Below, one piece after another: positions 8,082 through 16,781 of a stretch of DNA of 64,000 nt. The stretch spans positions 62,001-126,000 of the forward strand of contig JAFXUD010000062.1 of the NCBI GenBank assembly GCA_017535315.1. The letters run 5' to 3'. A program made the translations under genes and the position numbers. Numbering within the stretch: position 1 is the stretch's first letter; each line of letters opens with the position of its first letter. Below the pieces are notes generated by a model that saw nothing but the letters and a program-made list of their open reading frames with translations, did not search any database and had not been told where the DNA came from. Source of the stretch: Victivallales bacterium (GTDB lineage: Bacteria > Verrucomicrobiota > Lentisphaeria > Oligosphaerales > Oligosphaeraceae).

Positions 8082-8579
8082 ATGGATTTTTCTTTCTTCA
8101 AGAATCTCTTTTCCAACCCTCCGAAAGCTGGTGACGAAAAGGTCAAGGAGAAGCCTGAACAGGAAAAGATACCTGCACAGGAGCTCATTGATGAACAGTC
8201 TGAAGGCATCCAGGACGAAGTCCAGGTAAAGCCTGCCAGGCAGTCTCGGCACGCCTCTCAAAAGGGTGGCAAGCGAAAAGAAAGAGAATCACGCAGCAAA
8301 GAGCAGCCTGAACCACAGCCTGAAGAGGTCGAAAGACTGATGGCGAAACTTGAGGAGTTCGTGCTCTTTACTGCCAAATCCCTTGTTGACTCACCAGAAG
8401 AAGTTGCCACTCAAATTGTCCACAGGGACAATGGAAGTGCCATCATCATCTCGTGCGCCAAGAAGGACACTGGCAAAATCATCGGCAAAAGCGGCAAGAT
8501 CATTGCGGCAATACGCATCCTTGTCAGCGGCGCGGCTAGCAAAATTGGCTTGAAGGCGACAGCTGACATCGATGAATAA
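8082..8579 (+). CDS. khpA: KH-domain RNA-binding protein (KhpA-like) with charged N-terminal extension
   Basis: Residues about 85-165 match KhpA/YlqC. They have LEEFVLFTAKSLVDSPEEV, then the KH GxxG loop GKIIGKSGKIIAAIR, which binds single-stranded RNA. KhpA is normally about 75-80 aa. Here an 85-residue extension, very rich in Lys, Glu, Gln and Arg and probably disordered, precedes it. The position between rpsP and trmD is the conserved position of khpA, which supports the call. In many genomes rimM follows khpA; it is absent here. No alternative start inside the extension has a clear ribosome-binding site, and the ATG at 8082 lies only 14 bp after rpsP. Confidence 0.85.
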   Translation: MDFSFFKNLFSNPPKAGDEKVKEKPEQEKIPAQELIDEQSEGIQDEVQVKPARQSRHASQKGGKRKERESRSKEQPEPQPEEVERLMAKLEEFVLFTAKSLVDSPEEVATQIVHRDNGSAIIISCAKKDTGKIIGKSGKIIAAIRILVSGAASKIGLKATADIDE

Positions 8580-8594
8580 GAGGTTCGGCAACGC

Positions 8595-9284
8595 ATGAAG
8601 CTGGACATCGTCAGCCTTTTCCCGCATATCAGTAGCGCGGTTCTGGGTGAATCCATCATCGGACGCGCGCAACGGAGAAAGCTGGTTGAAATCAACCATG
8701 TTAATCTTCGCGACTATGCGCAGGATGAGCGGTTGACAGTCGATGATTCTCCATTCGGGGGAGGTGCAGGAATGCTCCTCATGCCTGAAGTCATATTCAG
8801 GTGCCTCGAAGATCTACGAACTCCCGCCTGCAAGACGGTGCTTATGTGCCCCCAAGGCAGACGGTTCAACCAGACCATCGCCTCGCAATACGCAGAATGC
8901 GACCATCTCATCATGTTCTGCGGCCATTACGAGGGGGTTGACGAAAGGGCACGGCAAACCCTTTTTGACGACGAATTATCACTGGGTGACTTCGTCCTGA
9001 CCAATGGCGTCATCGCTGCCTCTGTCATGGCAGACGCCATCATCCGACTCCTGCCAGGAGTCTTGGGAAAAGACGAATCATCGGTCGATGAGTCCTTTGG
9101 GCGCGAGCCCTTGTTGGAATATCCGCACTACACTCGCCCTGCCCTTTACAAAGGCATGGCGACACCCGACACGCTCCTGTCAGGTGACCATGGTGAGGTG
9201 GAAAACTGGCGAAGGGAGCAACGCCTCATCAGAACTGCGGCGCGACGCCCCGACATTCTGCGCCAATATATGGAAAACAGGTGA
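8595..9284 (+). CDS. trmD: tRNA (guanine-N1-)-methyltransferase TrmD
   Basis: TrmD methylates G37 of tRNAs using S-adenosylmethionine through a deep trefoil knot. The 229-aa protein has the N-terminal [18 protein letters not shown], the knot motifs [11 protein letters not shown] and LGDFVLTNG, and EYPHYTRP. The family commonly reads GDYVLTGGE at the second knot motif, so the Asn is a small variation. Length is slightly under the usual 240-250 aa. It lies 15 bp after the KH gene, and its stop overlaps the possible GTG of rplS, so the two are probably translationally coupled. Confidence 0.97.
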   Translation: MKLDIVSLFPHISSAVLGESIIGRAQRRKLVEINHVNLRDYAQDERLTVDDSPFGGGAGMLLMPEVIFRCLEDLRTPACKTVLMCPQGRRFNQTIASQYAECDHLIMFCGHYEGVDERARQTLFDDELSLGDFVLTNGVIAASVMADAIIRLLPGVLGKDESSVDESFGREPLLEYPHYTRPALYKGMATPDTLLSGDHGEVENWRREQRLIRTAARRPDILRQYMENR

Positions 9285-9289
9285 CAACG

Positions 9290-9685
9290 ATGGAAAACAC
9301 TGAAAACAAAGAATCCAAAAAGAACACTCCCGTTATCGAAATCTTGCGTCAGGAAAATCTGCGTAACAACGTTCCTGAAGGCCAAAAGATTGAAATCGGT
9401 GACACGGTCCAGGCCAATGTGAAGATTATCGAAGGCGACAAAGAGCGCGTGCAGGCTTTCCAAGGCGTTGTCATTGCCAAGGCTGGCGTTGGCATTGCCG
9501 AAACAGTCACCATTCGCCGCGTCTCACATGGACAGGGCGTTGAGCGTATCTTCCCCGTTCACTCCCCCAGGATTGACGGATTCAAAATCATCCGCAAGGG
9601 CTCTGTCAGGCGTGCCAAACTCTACTACATCCGTGAGGCCGTCGGTAACGCTGCCAAGATCAAAGAAAAGCGCGAAAAGAAATAA
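9290..9685 (+). CDS. rplS: 50S ribosomal protein L19
   Basis: L19 lies at the 30S-50S interface. The 131-aa product has the family core [23 protein letters not shown] cut into recognisable parts ([14 protein letters not shown]), then RIFPVHSP and [10 protein letters not shown]. The ATG at 9290 is preferred. A GTG at 9281 overlaps the trmD stop and is in frame, adding three residues. The start is therefore ambiguous by 9 nt. It is the last gene of the operon and is followed by a strong intrinsic terminator. Confidence 0.97.
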   Translation: MENTENKESKKNTPVIEILRQENLRNNVPEGQKIEIGDTVQANVKIIEGDKERVQAFQGVVIAKAGVGIAETVTIRRVSHGQGVERIFPVHSPRIDGFKIIRKGSVRRAKLYYIREAVGNAAKIKEKREKK

Positions 9686-9798
9686 CTCCCTCGCAAATGG
9701 CTTTCCTGCGTTGACATTCACATCGTCGCAGGTCTCCTGACTGCCAGGAATAATTTGTGGCGATTTGATATTGCCAGACCATAATAAATCTCTGATGA

Positions 9799-9829
9799 AA
9801 GGGAGACACTTCAAGTGGCTCCCTTTTTT
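9799..9829 (+). terminator. Rho-independent terminator after rplS
   Basis: AAGGGAGACAC pairs with GTGGCTCCCTT (one A-G mismatch) around a 5-nt loop, and the stem runs into six Ts. It ends the rpsP-rplS transcript. No clear promoter for rnhB was identified between it and 9859. Confidence 0.85.
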
Positions 9830-9858
9830 CTTATACGTGAGCGCACACATAAAAAACG

Positions 9859-10512
9859 ATGCACCCCGTGGAACCACTATACGAATATGACCGCACCGCA
9901 AAAAGAGAGACAGGTGCGACCGCTCTTGTCGGCATAGACGAGGCGGGCCGCGGACCACTGGCTGGTCCTGTCGTGGTTGCGGGCGTGATTCTGCCATTGG
10001 AAACCTCGGAACCATTCCAGGTTTTCGATTCAAAGGCTCTCACGGAAGCCCGCCGTGATGAGCTTGCCGCACAGTTGAAGGCGTGTTCGGAGGTGCAAAT
10101 CGCCGTTGCCGTCATATCCGCGCAGCGCATCGATGAAATCAACATTCTTCAAGCGACCCATGAGGGAATGCGCCGTGTCGCAAGGGAGCTTAATGCCTCC
10201 TTTGCGCTGGTCGATGGTCTGAAAGTGCCGCGTTTCCCCATACCCGCACGGTTTGTGGTCAAAGGAGACGCCACCTCCGCCTCCATCGCCGCTGCCAGCA
10301 TCATTGCCAAGACAACCAGAGACAGCATCTTAAACGAACTGGATGAAAAATATCCACAATACGGTTTTGCATCCCACAAAGGCTACGGGACGCGTGAACA
10401 CCTTGAGGCACTGCGCAAATATGGCCCTTGCCCCGACCACAGGCAGACGTTTGCACCCGTGAGGGCTATTTTGAATCCTACTCCAACACAGCTTGAGTTG
10501 CCAATATACTAA
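9859..10512 (+). CDS. rnhB: Ribonuclease HII
   Basis: RNase HII removes RNA from RNA-DNA hybrids, including single ribonucleotides. The 217-aa product has the signature VGIDEAGRGPLAGP (residues about 24-37, with the catalytic Asp and Glu), DSKAL, a later Asp in FALVDG, and KGDATSASIAAASIIAK, which completes the acidic active site. The gene often follows rplS, as it does here. Its stop is 3 bp from the pcnB start, so the two are co-transcribed. Confidence 0.97.
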   Translation: MHPVEPLYEYDRTAKRETGATALVGIDEAGRGPLAGPVVVAGVILPLETSEPFQVFDSKALTEARRDELAAQLKACSEVQIAVAVISAQRIDEINILQATHEGMRRVARELNASFALVDGLKVPRFPIPARFVVKGDATSASIAAASIIAKTTRDSILNELDEKYPQYGFASHKGYGTREHLEALRKYGPCPDHRQTFAPVRAILNPTPTQLELPIY

Positions 10513-10515
10513 ACG

Positions 10516-11823
10516 ATGAGATTCCATGATGCCCCTGTTGCCATCGTGCAGCAGCTTGTACATAACGGCTATGAAGCCTACATAGTCGGTGGAGCTGTCC
10601 GTGACATGATGCTGGACAAGCAACCCAAGGACTATGACATCACGACGAATGCCACGCCTGAGGAGATTAGGCGTGTTTTCGGCAGGCGCAGATGCCGTCT
10701 GATAGGCAGGCGTTTCCGCCTGGCATTGGTTTTCCAGGCAGGGGAGACATACGAGGTCAGTACCTTTCGCAAGGAACCCAATCACCTTGAACGACGCGGA
10801 AGACCCACCGACAGGGGGGAAATGATCTGGAACGACAACGTGTTCGGCACCTTGGAAGATGATGTTCGCAGACGCGATTTCACCGTCAATGCCCTTTACT
10901 ACGATGTGAACACCGATGAAATCATCGATATGGTCAATGGGTTAGATGACATTAAGGCGCATGTCGTCCGCAGTATCGGCGTTCCTTCCAAGCGTTTCAT
11001 GGAAGATCCCGTCCGTATGCTCCGAGCTTTGAAGCTAGTTGGTCAGCACCAGTTCACCATGCGGGAAAATGTCTGCAAGGCCATTGCGGAGAAGGCTTCC
11101 TTGATTCAGGAGGCCTCTCCTGCCAGGCTCTTTGAAGAACTTCAGAAAATATTAAACACGGATGCCAAGCTGCCTATCTTTTCAGCTTGCCAGAAATATG
11201 GTTTTTTGAAGTATTTCTGTCCCATGCTTTCTTCGCTTTGGGAGACGCAAGGCGGCAGTCTGATCCGCGCACTGCTCAAGCAGCATGATGACTGTATTGA
11301 CCATGAGACAAGCTACTTCAAGGAAAAGTCCCTCCCCATGTCGCTTATGTCCCTGCCATATCTGCTCAGTGAAATCAATCTGGACGATGCCAGCCGCCAT
11401 GTGAATGTTGCTGCCAACCAGGCGCTATGTCTTGATGCCATCCACAGGTTTTTCTCTACGTTTGGCATGCCTCGGGAGTTGACATATGACATCAGGGACA
11501 TTGTCATGATGCTTCCAGAAATGGCTGCTCTCCATAATCTTGACAAGCTCTGCAATACCTCCCTATATCCCATTGCATACGAGGTATTCAGGATTCTGAC
11601 CATGGCAAATGGCTGGATGGCGGGCTCTTTCGCGGAACTCCCTTTGCCCAGTGAGGTTTCACAATGGCAGGAACAGGCCACACAGGAAATTGAACAGTCC
11701 ATGCCAAAGTCACCGCCGCGTAAGCAAAGCCGCAGGCGAACCAGGAAAAGAAAGCAATCTGCTCCTGACGACAACACCCAGCACGATTCTGGTAATCCCC
11801 ATATTTCCACAAGCAACGAATAG
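10516..11823 (+). CDS. pcnB: Poly(A) polymerase / CCA-adding-type class II nucleotidyltransferase (PcnB-like)
   Basis: The 435-aa protein has the class II nucleotidyltransferase head: GGAVRDMMLD (from about residue 25) and the metal-binding KDYDITT. FRKEPN and DVRRRDFTVNALYYD are followed by the neck RFMEDPVRMLRALKL. RRRCRLIGRRFRLALV resembles PcnB more than CCA-adding enzymes. The C-terminal tail is very basic (KQSRRRTRKRKQ), also typical of bacterial poly(A) polymerase. Poly(A) tailing of RNA fits its place among RNA-metabolism genes (rny, rnhB, rpsA). A CCA-adding role cannot be excluded from sequence alone. Confidence 0.87.
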   Translation: MRFHDAPVAIVQQLVHNGYEAYIVGGAVRDMMLDKQPKDYDITTNATPEEIRRVFGRRRCRLIGRRFRLALVFQAGETYEVSTFRKEPNHLERRGRPTDRGEMIWNDNVFGTLEDDVRRRDFTVNALYYDVNTDEIIDMVNGLDDIKAHVVRSIGVPSKRFMEDPVRMLRALKLVGQHQFTMRENVCKAIAEKASLIQEASPARLFEELQKILNTDAKLPIFSACQKYGFLKYFCPMLSSLWETQGGSLIRALLKQHDDCIDHETSYFKEKSLPMSLMSLPYLLSEINLDDASRHVNVAANQALCLDAIHRFFSTFGMPRELTYDIRDIVMMLPEMAALHNLDKLCNTSLYPIAYEVFRILTMANGWMAGSFAELPLPSEVSQWQEQATQEIEQSMPKSPPRKQSRRRTRKRKQSAPDDNTQHDSGNPHISTSNE

Positions 11824-11834
11824 AACATCTCTCC

Positions 11835-12920
11835 ATGAACATCAAATCCCTTCTTACAGGTGCCGCCGCAGTCACCCTCATCTACTTGATCCTCTTCCTC
11901 TGCTTCTTTAAATCCTGCGACAAAAAGGAACGCTCATCTGAAGAACCTGTCATACAGCAGACGACAGAACCGAGTGAAGAAACAACGGTACAAGATGAGA
12001 AGACGCAGGTCCCCGACCAAAAAACCGTTGAAGAACTCTCCTCTGACCCCTTGGATGGGGTCGAACCCTATTCTGACGAATATTTCACCTATCAAGGTAA
12101 AACAGTTCCTGCCGATATCCAAAAGCTGGTAGCCTCCTCCAAGGTAAAGGCGGGAATCGCCGTCAACCTCGACTCCCGCGAAGTCTATTGGTCATTGAAC
12201 CCGAATACCGCCTATCCGATGGCCTCTGTCACGAAGATGATGACGGCTCTGGTTGCCGTCCGCAAGATGCTTTGCTCTAAGGGGAGCATCACACTTGAAA
12301 CCCCCATCAAGGTCACACGCGAGTCATCCCAGATAGGCGGACGCCAGGTCTGGCTGGATCCAAAGGAAACATTTACCTTTGATGAAATCCTCAAGTGTGT
12401 CCTCGTCCACAGCGCCAATGACTGCGCCTATCTGTTGGCCGAATTCATGGGCAATGGGGATGTCAATTCCTTTATACAGGACATGAACAGACAAGGAAAG
12501 GAGCTGGGATGCTCTAAATTCCACTTCATCAATTCACATGGTCTGACCGACAAGGTCAACAAGGACGAAAACAAAGGCTCCCCAGCAGAACTCGCCTATC
12601 TTGCCTCCATTCTCCTCCATATTCCGCAAATCATGAAATGGACGGGAGTCCGTACTGAATACCTCCGTGAAAACGACGAGGCATTCAAGCAGCGGAACAA
12701 GGGACAGGCCACCATGCTCTCAACCAGCAACTCTTTGCTGGGCGTTGTCCAAGGTGTCAATGGAATGAAGACTGGTTATACTGACAACGCAGGCTTCTGC
12801 ATTGTCATCACCTGTGAACGAAATGAAAAGCACACCTGCGTCGTCCTTATGGGTTGCATCGACCGAAAGCAGCGCGACGCCCTCGGCAAGGCAATTCTCA
12901 ACTGGCTGTATCGCGAGTAG
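11835..12920 (+). CDS. Serine-type D-Ala-D-Ala carboxypeptidase (peptidase S11, DacA-like)
   Basis: This is a penicillin-binding protein of the DacA class that trims the terminal D-Ala of peptidoglycan stem peptides. The three active-site motifs are present: SVTK (SxxK, about residue 131), SAND (SxN, about 193) and KTGYT (KTG, about 312). The N-terminus has one hydrophobic segment (about 8-28) ending in FFKSCDKK, followed by an acidic Thr/Glu-rich linker. It is therefore probably periplasmic with a signal anchor, or possibly a lipoprotein on that Cys. The core is shorter than E. coli DacA and may lack the C-terminal beta domain and amphipathic helix. Confidence 0.9.
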   Translation: MNIKSLLTGAAAVTLIYLILFLCFFKSCDKKERSSEEPVIQQTTEPSEETTVQDEKTQVPDQKTVEELSSDPLDGVEPYSDEYFTYQGKTVPADIQKLVASSKVKAGIAVNLDSREVYWSLNPNTAYPMASVTKMMTALVAVRKMLCSKGSITLETPIKVTRESSQIGGRQVWLDPKETFTFDEILKCVLVHSANDCAYLLAEFMGNGDVNSFIQDMNRQGKELGCSKFHFINSHGLTDKVNKDENKGSPAELAYLASILLHIPQIMKWTGVRTEYLRENDEAFKQRNKGQATMLSTSNSLLGVVQGVNGMKTGYTDNAGFCIVITCERNEKHTCVVLMGCIDRKQRDALGKAILNWLYRE

Positions 12921-13005
12921 GCAATCGGCCAGTCCTGCCCTTGTCATTGGCCCTATCTCTCACGTCCCATTACGTGAGTCATTCAACGAATTACGCATAA
13001 TGAAC

Positions 13006-13033
13006 TTGAGTTAGCATAATTTCATATTATATT
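13006..13033 (+). promoter_or_regulatory. Putative promoter of rpsA
   Basis: -35 TTGAGT (13006-13011), 16-bp spacer, -10 TATATT (13028-13033) followed by AG, as in the rpsP promoter. It lies about 70 bp before the rpsA ATG, leaving a leader that could host regulation. The gap 12921-13102 holds no gene. Confidence 0.5.
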
Positions 13034-13102
13034 AGTGACAATAGTCTTGGGCATGTTTGAATGTCCATTCATCACATCACAACATAAGGTATTTAACGGG
13101 TT

Positions 13103-14572
13103 ATGACAGAGTCCAGCGATTTCGCGAAAATGTTTGAGGCTTCGGCAAACAACCTCAACACCCAACTCTATGAGGGCAAGAAGGTCACAGGCACCATCAT
13201 CAGCATCACGCGCGACAACGTATTCGTTGATCTGGGTGGTCGCAGTGAGGGCATCATAGACAAAAAAGATCTTCTCAACTCCAAAGGCGAGCTGAAATAC
13301 AAGGAAGGCGACCAGGTCAAGGCTACCTGCATGGGATTGCAGGACGGCTACACCAAGCTGGCTGTCAAAATCAATTCCATCGATGTCGATAGCTCGGTTT
13401 CGGACGCATACGAGGCGAAGATTCCAATTGAGGGGAAGGTTCTTGAAGAGCGCAAAGGCGGCTTTGGCGTCCAGGTCGGTTCATCCAAAGGCTTCTGCCC
13501 TTTCTCGCAGATGGATTTGCGCGGCGTGAAGAAGGAGCCCGCCGAATACATTGGCCAGACCTACCAGTTCCTCATCACCGAGTTTTCGGAAGAGGAGGGG
13601 AATATCGTCCTCTCACGCAGACGCGTCCTCGAAGAGGAAGTGCAGAAGATGCGTGAATACCTCAAGGGAATGTTGAATGTCGGCGACATCCGCGATGCGA
13701 CTGTCGTAAGGCTGATGCCCTTTGGCGCATTTGTCGATTTGGGCGGCATTGAAGGTCTCGTGCCTGCCAGCGAAATCAGCTGGACGCGTGGCATCAAGGT
13801 TGAAGAGGCTCTCACGGAAGGCCAGCAAGTTCAGGTGAAAATCATCGCGCTGGACTGGGGCGATGGCACCAGCAAGGAGCGCGTCACCCTGAGCATCAAG
13901 CAGGCCACCAAGAGCCCATGGGAGCGCATCGCCGCAGGGGAATCCCAATACGTTGTTGGCGCAAAGCTGAATGGCAAGGTTGTGCGTCTGGCTACATACG
14001 GTGTATTTGTGGAGTTGGAGTCTGGGCTGGATGGTCTAGCGCACATCTCCCAGCTGGGTCAGGACCACCGTATTGAAGACCCATCCGAAGTCTGCAAAAT
14101 CGGTGATATGGTTGAAGTCACCATCCTTGGCATTGACCTGGACAACAAGCGAATCAGTCTCTGCTTCGGCGACCCCAAGGTGAAGGACGAGAAACCCGCC
14201 GAGTTGAGCCATGAGCAGGAGGTCGAAATTGTCGCGGCAACCATGGGCGAGCGCCTGACAGGCGAAGTCGAAAGCCTGAAGCCCTTCGGTGCCTTCATCA
14301 AACTGCCGAATGGCCAGACAGGATTGCTTCACATTTCCCAGTGTGGCTTCGACGAAAACGTTCGTGACCGCACGCATGAGCTTTACAAGCGGTTCCAGCC
14401 CCACACCAAGGTTGATGTCATCGTCAAGGAAATCAATGGAAACAAAATATCCTTGACACTTCCTGAAGTTCTTGAGCAGGAGATGGAGAAGAATACCATC
14501 AACGACTACAAGGACAAGGACAGCGAGAGTTTCGGCAACATGGGCGAAATTTTCGGAAACATCAAGCTTTGA
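13103..14572 (+). CDS. rpsA: 30S ribosomal protein S1
   Basis: S1 binds mRNA upstream of the start codon and helps initiation. The 489-aa protein contains five S1 (OB-fold) repeats at about residues 25-93, 108-172, 192-262, 282-350 and 376-448. They are recognised by phrases such as VDLGGRSEGII, GAFVDLGGIEGLVP, GVFVELESGLDGLAHISQL and GAFIKLPNGQTGLLHIS. E. coli S1 has six repeats and 557 aa, so this is a shorter form. The C-terminal 40 residues are charged and probably disordered. It has its own predicted promoter and is followed by a long repeat element. Confidence 0.95.
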   Translation: MTESSDFAKMFEASANNLNTQLYEGKKVTGTIISITRDNVFVDLGGRSEGIIDKKDLLNSKGELKYKEGDQVKATCMGLQDGYTKLAVKINSIDVDSSVSDAYEAKIPIEGKVLEERKGGFGVQVGSSKGFCPFSQMDLRGVKKEPAEYIGQTYQFLITEFSEEEGNIVLSRRRVLEEEVQKMREYLKGMLNVGDIRDATVVRLMPFGAFVDLGGIEGLVPASEISWTRGIKVEEALTEGQQVQVKIIALDWGDGTSKERVTLSIKQATKSPWERIAAGESQYVVGAKLNGKVVRLATYGVFVELESGLDGLAHISQLGQDHRIEDPSEVCKIGDMVEVTILGIDLDNKRISLCFGDPKVKDEKPAELSHEQEVEIVAATMGERLTGEVESLKPFGAFIKLPNGQTGLLHISQCGFDENVRDRTHELYKRFQPHTKVDVIVKEINGNKISLTLPEVLEQEMEKNTINDYKDKDSESFGNMGEIFGNIKL

Positions 14573-14673
14573 CGCCCCTTTGGTTATTATCTCATAAGCT
14601 GCTTTTCCGCTTTTTCAATAGGTAAAAGTCTTGTGGAACAAAACGGGAAAGCAGCTGTCTGTTTTTAACGCGA

Positions 14674-14835
14674 GAGGTAATTTCAAAACTAGCGCGAAAT
14701 GCGCTAGGAGATGGGCGCAGTGGCTAAGCAACGGCTTGAAGCCGCACCACTTTCGTGCGGCGAGAGGCGTTGCCAATGCCAATGCCAATGTGTTCTTGTT
14801 GACGCGCATTTCGATGATAGTTTTGAAATTTCCTC
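14674..14835. repeat. MITE-like repeat, long form (copy 1)
   Basis: The ends GAGGTAATTTC (14674-14684) and GAAATTTCCTC (14825-14835) are inverted. The next internal words, CAAAACTAGCGCGAAAT on the left and ATTTCGATGATAGTTTTG on the right, also match the long copy at 62355-62466 read on the opposite strand, as do GCAGTGGCTAAG, GCGTTGCC and AATGTGTTC. Compared with that copy it carries an extra insert of about 35-45 bp containing the hairpin GCCGCAC/GTGCGGC. The 336-bp gap between rpsA and grpE holds this element and no gene. CCTCTCGCG and ACTATCATC just downstream (14849-14867) look like further fragments. Confidence 0.8.
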
Positions 14836-14908
14836 GCGAGAATTATACCCTCTCGCGGACTATCATCAGATGCTAAAAGCTATCAAGAGAATGTTTGGAG
14901 GAAAGAAA

Positions 14909-15571
14909 ATGCCCGATGAAGAAAACAAGGAAATAAACGAGGCAAAAACAAACGAAACCACCTCAGCGCAAGAGACTGCTGAAAAAGAGGAAGAACAAGC
15001 AGATGTCAAGCAGGCGGAGCAAGCTGCCGAAGAAAAAGCCAAGCAAGAGGAGCCCAAGCAGCCCACGCCTGAGGAAATCATCGCGGAACTGAATGACAAG
15101 CTTCTTAGGCTACACGCAGATTTCGACAACTACCGCAAACGCATGGCCAGGGAGGCGAATGAGACGCGCGAACGCTCCAAAATCGCCGTCGTCACGGAAT
15201 TTCTACCTGTCTATGACTTCTATAATATGGCGATGAAACATGCGGCGACATCCGATGACCTTAACGCCATCAAGCAGGGAATGCAGATGATTCTCAATGA
15301 ATTCAAACGCGCCCTGGATAATCTCTCCATCAAGGAAATCGCTACGGAAGGCAAACCCTTTGACCCAAGATTCCACGAGGCCGCCAAAACAGAGGCAAGC
15401 GATACCATCCCCGAGGGAGCTATTATCTCCCAATGGAAGCCTGGCTATACCATGGGTGAGCGGCTTATCCGTCCAGCAATGGTTGTGGTCAGTTCTGGTC
15501 CAGCCAAGTCCATCAAGGTAGATGAGCAGAAACTAGAAGAGCAGCCTGCCAAAGAAAACAAAGAGAATTGA
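14909..15571 (+). CDS. grpE: Nucleotide exchange factor GrpE
   Basis: GrpE releases ADP from DnaK. The 220-aa product has an N-terminal Glu/Lys/Ala-rich coiled coil, then LLRLHADFDNYRKRMARE, VVTEFLPVYD, GKPFDPRFHEA and the beta-domain residues GYTMGERLIRPAMVVVS, typical of the family. ATG 14909 is chosen because GGAGG lies 7 nt upstream; in-frame ATGs at 14870 and 14891 lack a comparable site. The reading frame is open further upstream into the repeat element, but that part is not conserved. dnaJ follows 59 bp downstream; dnaK is not in this window. No CIRCE operator was seen. Confidence 0.95.
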   Translation: MPDEENKEINEAKTNETTSAQETAEKEEEQADVKQAEQAAEEKAKQEEPKQPTPEEIIAELNDKLLRLHADFDNYRKRMAREANETRERSKIAVVTEFLPVYDFYNMAMKHAATSDDLNAIKQGMQMILNEFKRALDNLSIKEIATEGKPFDPRFHEAAKTEASDTIPEGAIISQWKPGYTMGERLIRPAMVVVSSGPAKSIKVDEQKLEEQPAKENKEN

Positions 15572-15630
15572 TCTCTCCTGCAAGTAACACCCCTGTAATT
15601 ACCTCTTAATACAAACTACTAGAAGATATT

Positions 15631-16776
15631 ATGGCAGAAGACTATTATTCGATATTGGAAGTTGACCGCAACGCCAGTCAGGACGACATCAAACGGGCCT
15701 ATAGAAGGCTCGCCATGAAATACCATCCAGACCGAAACCAGGGTGACAAGGCCGCTGAAGAGAAATTCAAACAGATCGGCACCGCCTACGAGGTGTTGGG
15801 TGACGAGGAGAAAAAGCGTATCTATGACCAGGTCGGTCATGAACGCTATACCCAGGCGGGCGGAGCCGCTGGCGGCCCTGGTGGTCCTGGTGGAATCCAC
15901 TTTGATTTCGGGGACATGGGGGACATCGGTGACATCTTCGGTGACTTCTTCGGCGGCGGACGCAGGCAGCGCCAGCGCGATCCAAACGCCCCCGTCAAAG
16001 GCGAAGACCTGCAATATACACTGACTATTACTTTTGAAGAGGCTGTTTACGGGAAAGAGGCAAACATCTCGTTTACCGTTGACGATACCTGCCCGCGCTG
16101 CCAGGGGTCTGGCGGCGAGCCAGGCTCCAAGCGCCAGACCTGCCCCACCTGCCATGGCAGAGGCCAGGTGATGACATCAAGAGGCTTTTTCCAGATGTCC
16201 ACGACTTGCCCCACCTGCCATGGAACGGGATATACCCTTGACCATGTCTGCACGGAGTGCCATGGTTCAACCCAAAAGCGCACCTCCAAAAAGGTCTCTT
16301 TCCACATTCCTGCGGGTGTTGACAACGGTTCGCGCATCCGCGTCCCAGGCAAAGGTCTTTCTGGACGCATGGGTGGCCCCGCTGGCGACCTGTACATCGA
16401 GATACAGGTTCGGGAACACAACATCTTCAAGCGAAACGACTTGAACCTGTATTGCCAGGTTCCTATATCATTTACCACAGCCGCGCTTGGCGGAGAGATC
16501 ACGGTGCCCACCATCTATGGCCCAACCACCTTCAAGGTTCCCGCAGGAACGCAGAACGGCAAGGAGTTCAGGGTTGCGGGCAAAGGTGTCCAATCGCCCC
16601 GAGGCAACCGCAAAGGCGACCTCTATGTCAGTGTCCAGATTGAGGTTCCCGTGAATCTTACCAATGAACAGAAGGAACTGTTAACCAAGTTCGCAGCCTC
16701 CTGCAACGAAACCTCCCATCCTTTCTGGCGTTCATTCATGGACAAGGCAAAAGCTTTCTTCACTAAACACTCCTGA
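15631..16776 (+). CDS. dnaJ: Chaperone protein DnaJ
   Basis: This is the Hsp40 co-chaperone that delivers substrates to DnaK and stimulates its ATPase. The 381-aa protein has the complete type I layout: a J domain (1-70) with HPD at about residues 32-34, a Gly/Phe-rich linker (about 75-115), four CxxCxGxG-type zinc-binding repeats from about residue 154 ([25 protein letters not shown], then CTECHGS, in which the final Gly is replaced) and a C-terminal substrate-binding region. It sits directly after grpE. The downstream HEAT-repeat gene starts 5 bp after its stop. Confidence 0.97.
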   Translation: MAEDYYSILEVDRNASQDDIKRAYRRLAMKYHPDRNQGDKAAEEKFKQIGTAYEVLGDEEKKRIYDQVGHERYTQAGGAAGGPGGPGGIHFDFGDMGDIGDIFGDFFGGGRRQRQRDPNAPVKGEDLQYTLTITFEEAVYGKEANISFTVDDTCPRCQGSGGEPGSKRQTCPTCHGRGQVMTSRGFFQMSTTCPTCHGTGYTLDHVCTECHGSTQKRTSKKVSFHIPAGVDNGSRIRVPGKGLSGRMGGPAGDLYIEIQVREHNIFKRNDLNLYCQVPISFTTAALGGEITVPTIYGPTTFKVPAGTQNGKEFRVAGKGVQSPRGNRKGDLYVSVQIEVPVNLTNEQKELLTKFAASCNETSHPFWRSFMDKAKAFFTKHS

Positions 16777-16781
16777 AAAAT

